Shown: positions 62,357-64,000 of the stretch, piece after piece
Layout: each line of letters starts with the position of its first letter
Numbering within the stretch: the stretch's first letter is position 1
Source of the DNA: Heracleum sosnowskyi
Taxonomy: Eukaryota > Streptophyta > Magnoliopsida > Apiales > Apiaceae
Assembly: GCA_030848705.1 (NCBI GenBank)
Contig: CM061245.1
Coordinates: 67,668,006-67,732,005 of the forward strand
Reading direction: 5' to 3'
Length of the DNA: 64,000 nucleotides
Made by a program: the position numbers and the translations under genes
The notes under the pieces: generated by a model
Told to the model about the DNA's origin: nothing
The model's input: only the letters and a program-made list of their open reading frames with translations
The model's database searches: none

Positions 62357-62842
62357 CGCAAGAATAAGGAGCAAGTCATACGGATCATTGACAGTGGCTG
62401 CTCAAGGCACATGACTGGTGATAAAGCCCTGCTATCACAATTTGTGGAGAAAGCTGGCCCAATCATAACCTTTGGAGACAACAGCAAAGGTTACACAGTG
62501 GGATATGGCTGTTTGGAAATTGGGAATGTTGTCATTAATGATATTGCACTTATTGATGGATTGAAGCACAACTTGCTCAGTGTCAGCCAATTCAGTGACA
62601 GGGGATTCAAGGTTGATTTTGACATGATGGTGTGCAATATCTATCACAAGAAAGATGGAAGCCTCTCTCTGAAAGGGGTAAGGAAAGGAAGCTTATTTGT
62701 TGCTGACCTAAGCTCAACAAAGAAGGACAAGATTTACTGTTTTTACAGTAAAGCTATTGTTGGTGACAGCATGATTTGGCACAGGAAACTATCTCACCTA
62801 AACTTCAAGACAATGAATATGCTAATGAAGAAGGAACTGGTA
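62357..62842 (+). pseudogene. pol: Element E2 pol, N-terminal part
   Basis: Protease IIDSGCSRHMTGDKALLSQF (catalytic DSG intact), then the pre-integrase region ending MIWHRKLSHLNFKTMNMLMKKELV with the first His of the integrase zinc site. Cut at 62842 by the LTR of element G; the two following codons and stop of the open frame come from that LTR. No stop in this segment. Confidence 0.88.
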
Positions 62843-63387
62843 TGTTAGATATAATTGCTAATGTTTGTTTATCAGTGTTTAAGCAACAGGTACTGACAAG
62901 AGTTTATCAGAAGCCAGTCAGAGTTTAGTTAAACTCTGACAGGGTGAAGAGTTTAATTGAAGCCGGTCAGAGTTTATTTAAAGTCTGACAAGGTGATAGT
63001 TGTATTAGCTGTCGGTGCTGAATTGAAGATTCTAGAAGCAATATATTCTGAAGATGGAAAGAAGCAGAATATATTGATACAGCTAAGGAAACGGAATAGA
63101 AGACTGAAGCAATCCTTAATTGATATAAATTGTATAGCTGATTTATAGGAATATCAATTAGATAAGGATTGTATGTAGCTGTGTACTATATAAACACAGA
63201 TAGGTTATCCCTAGAAGGGACGCGATTATTGATATATTATTATTGTAACCTAGAAGCTCTTTGTGATTCATTAACATCATAAAGAGAGAAGCTGTTAATA
63301 TAAATACAGTTTATTGATTCATAAACAGTGTTCTTAATTATCGTTATTCTCATACATACTTGATTATATTGTGTATTCGGCCTAACA
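62843..63387 (+). repeat. Element G 5' LTR with 24-bp palindrome
   Basis: 545 bp, TGTTAGATAT...GGCCTAACA. At about 62917-62940 a perfect dyad has arms GTCAGAGTTTA and TAAACTCTGAC with a 2-bp centre. A second copy at about 62967-62990 has one mismatch. Confidence 0.88.
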
Positions 63388-63389
63388 AT

Positions 63390-63401
63390 TGGTATCAGAG
63401 C
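63390..63401 (+). other. Element G primer-binding site
   Basis: TGGTATCAGAGC, 2 nt after the LTR end; initiator tRNA-Met type. Confidence 0.93.
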
Positions 63402-63450
63402 CAAGGCTGTTTAATATATACAGTTTTACGATTCAAACACAGTATTAATC

Positions 63451-64000
63451 ATGTCTGAAGAAAATCAAACTGCTCCTAAGGCTGAACAGGTTAAGCCCAA
63501 TTCTGTGAGTCGATATGAAACAATCAGGGTTCCAATTCTCAGGCCAGTAGAGTATCCGATTTGGAAGGTTAAGATGACCATGTTTCTGGAGGCTACAGAT
63601 CCAGAATACCTTGACAGAATTAATGATGGTCCTCATATGCCAACTAAATTGTCCCCTGTTGTTGATGGTCAAGCACAAAAGACTGTTCCAAAGGAAAAGA
63701 AAGATATGACTCCTGAGGATATCTCATCAATTGCAAAGGATGCAAAGGTTAGACATCTTCTCCACAGTGCTTTAGATAATGTAATGTCTAACAGAGTAAT
63801 TGGCTGCAAAACTGCCAAAGAGATATGGGATGCTTTAGAAGTCAGATGCCAGGGAACAGGTGCTATTAAGAAGAACAGAAAAACAATACTCACACATGAG
63901 TATGAGCACTTTGATTCAAGAACTAATGAAACCTTGACTGAGACTTATGACAGATTTTGCAAACTGTTGAACGATCTGTCTCTGGTAGATAAGGAATATG
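63451..64000 (+). CDS. gag: Element G Gag, N-terminal 183 codons
   Basis: ATG at 63451, 50 nt after the PBS; open to the window end without a stop. Contains PVEYPIWKVKMTMFLEATDPEY early, CKTAKEIWDALEVRCQGT in the middle and YEHFDSRTNETLTETYDRF then KLLNDLSLVDKEY at the end, the common Copia gag N-terminal domain. It aligns with gag of A and D (FERYNKLINDL; CEGTTEVRKNKKQILVSQYEAF) but is clearly diverged. Knuckle and pol lie outside the window. Confidence 0.9.
   Translation, partial: MSEENQTAPKAEQVKPNSVSRYETIRVPILRPVEYPIWKVKMTMFLEATDPEYLDRINDGPHMPTKLSPVVDGQAQKTVPKEKKDMTPEDISSIAKDAKVRHLLHSALDNVMSNRVIGCKTAKEIWDALEVRCQGTGAIKKNRKTILTHEYEHFDSRTNETLTETYDRFCKLLNDLSLVDKEY

Larger units (their letters stand above)
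58624..62842 (+). mobile_element. Element E2: Copia, 5' part, interrupted by G
   Basis: 5' LTR 58624-59671, tRNA-Met PBS, gag and start of pol on the plus strand, then cut by the LTR of element G. The remainder must lie beyond the window. Gag is broken by two frameshifts and two stops. It is the only relative in this window of fragment E. Sirevirus-like gag with two zinc knuckles. Confidence 0.92.
62843..64000 (+). mobile_element. Element G: Copia, 5' part (runs off right edge)
   Basis: LTR 62843-63387, tRNA-Met PBS and open gag on the plus strand. Inserted in E2 pol; the predicted TSD is TGGTA (62838-62842), whose partner lies beyond the window. The LTR is much shorter than those of A, D and E2. 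Confidence 0.88.

Overview
The window is plant nuclear DNA, almost certainly intergenic heterochromatin of a flowering plant (species not determinable from the sequence). It is AT-rich and packed with nested LTR retrotransposons. I see no host gene, no rRNA and no intact tRNA. Primer-binding sites matching plant initiator tRNA-Met, TG...CA LTR ends, 5-bp target-site duplications (TSDs) and Copia and Gypsy polyprotein motifs support this.

Left two thirds (1-40205): the substrate is an old minus-strand Sirevirus-like Copia element, B. It keeps the 3' half of pol (38700-40205), a motif-rich spacer (20391-21675) and a decayed third ORF (16928-20390, ending at 3325-3549). Four later events cut it. 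A Gypsy-type LTR abuts it at 3324 and runs off the left edge. Copia element A (3550-16922, TSD GTCCT) sits inside its ORF3. A non-coding LTR element C (21681-38628, TSD TAAGG) sits between pol and ORF3. Copia element D (23202-37267, TSD AAGGG) is nested inside C. By-eye LTR divergence gives the order C (about 3.7%), then A (about 1.1%), then D (2 differences in 1305 bp).

Middle (40206-54399): the B pol fragment meets, in inverted orientation at a GAATTC, a plus-strand Copia gag/pol fragment E. E is joined to the truncated 5' LTR of F, a plus-strand Tekay/Del-like Gypsy element with LTRs of about 3.1 kb. F keeps one frame through gag, protease, RT, RNase H and integrase but carries 11 stop codons. 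A Copia-type LTR remnant (H) follows.

Right (54400-64000): an AT-rich stretch holds a 205-bp tandem duplication, a hAT-type MITE with 8-bp TSD, an inverted-repeat element and a tRNA-like/Helitron-like segment. Then comes Copia element E2 (from 58624), the closest relative of fragment E, cut at 62842 by the 5' end of another Copia element, G, which leaves the window in an open gag frame.

How the parts work: A, B and D share the layout LTR-gag-pol-spacer-ORF3-LTR. Gag packages RNA, pol supplies protease, integrase, RT and RNase H, and ORF3 is a very large same-strand accessory protein of unknown role. The most interesting signal is that each element has its own short, partly palindromic motif repeated in the spacer just upstream of ORF3 and, where the LTR is present (A, D), again in the LTR. 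LTRs of E2 and G carry their own dyad motifs. A second shared signal is a 17-18-nt CAG-ending segment between the gag stop and pol.
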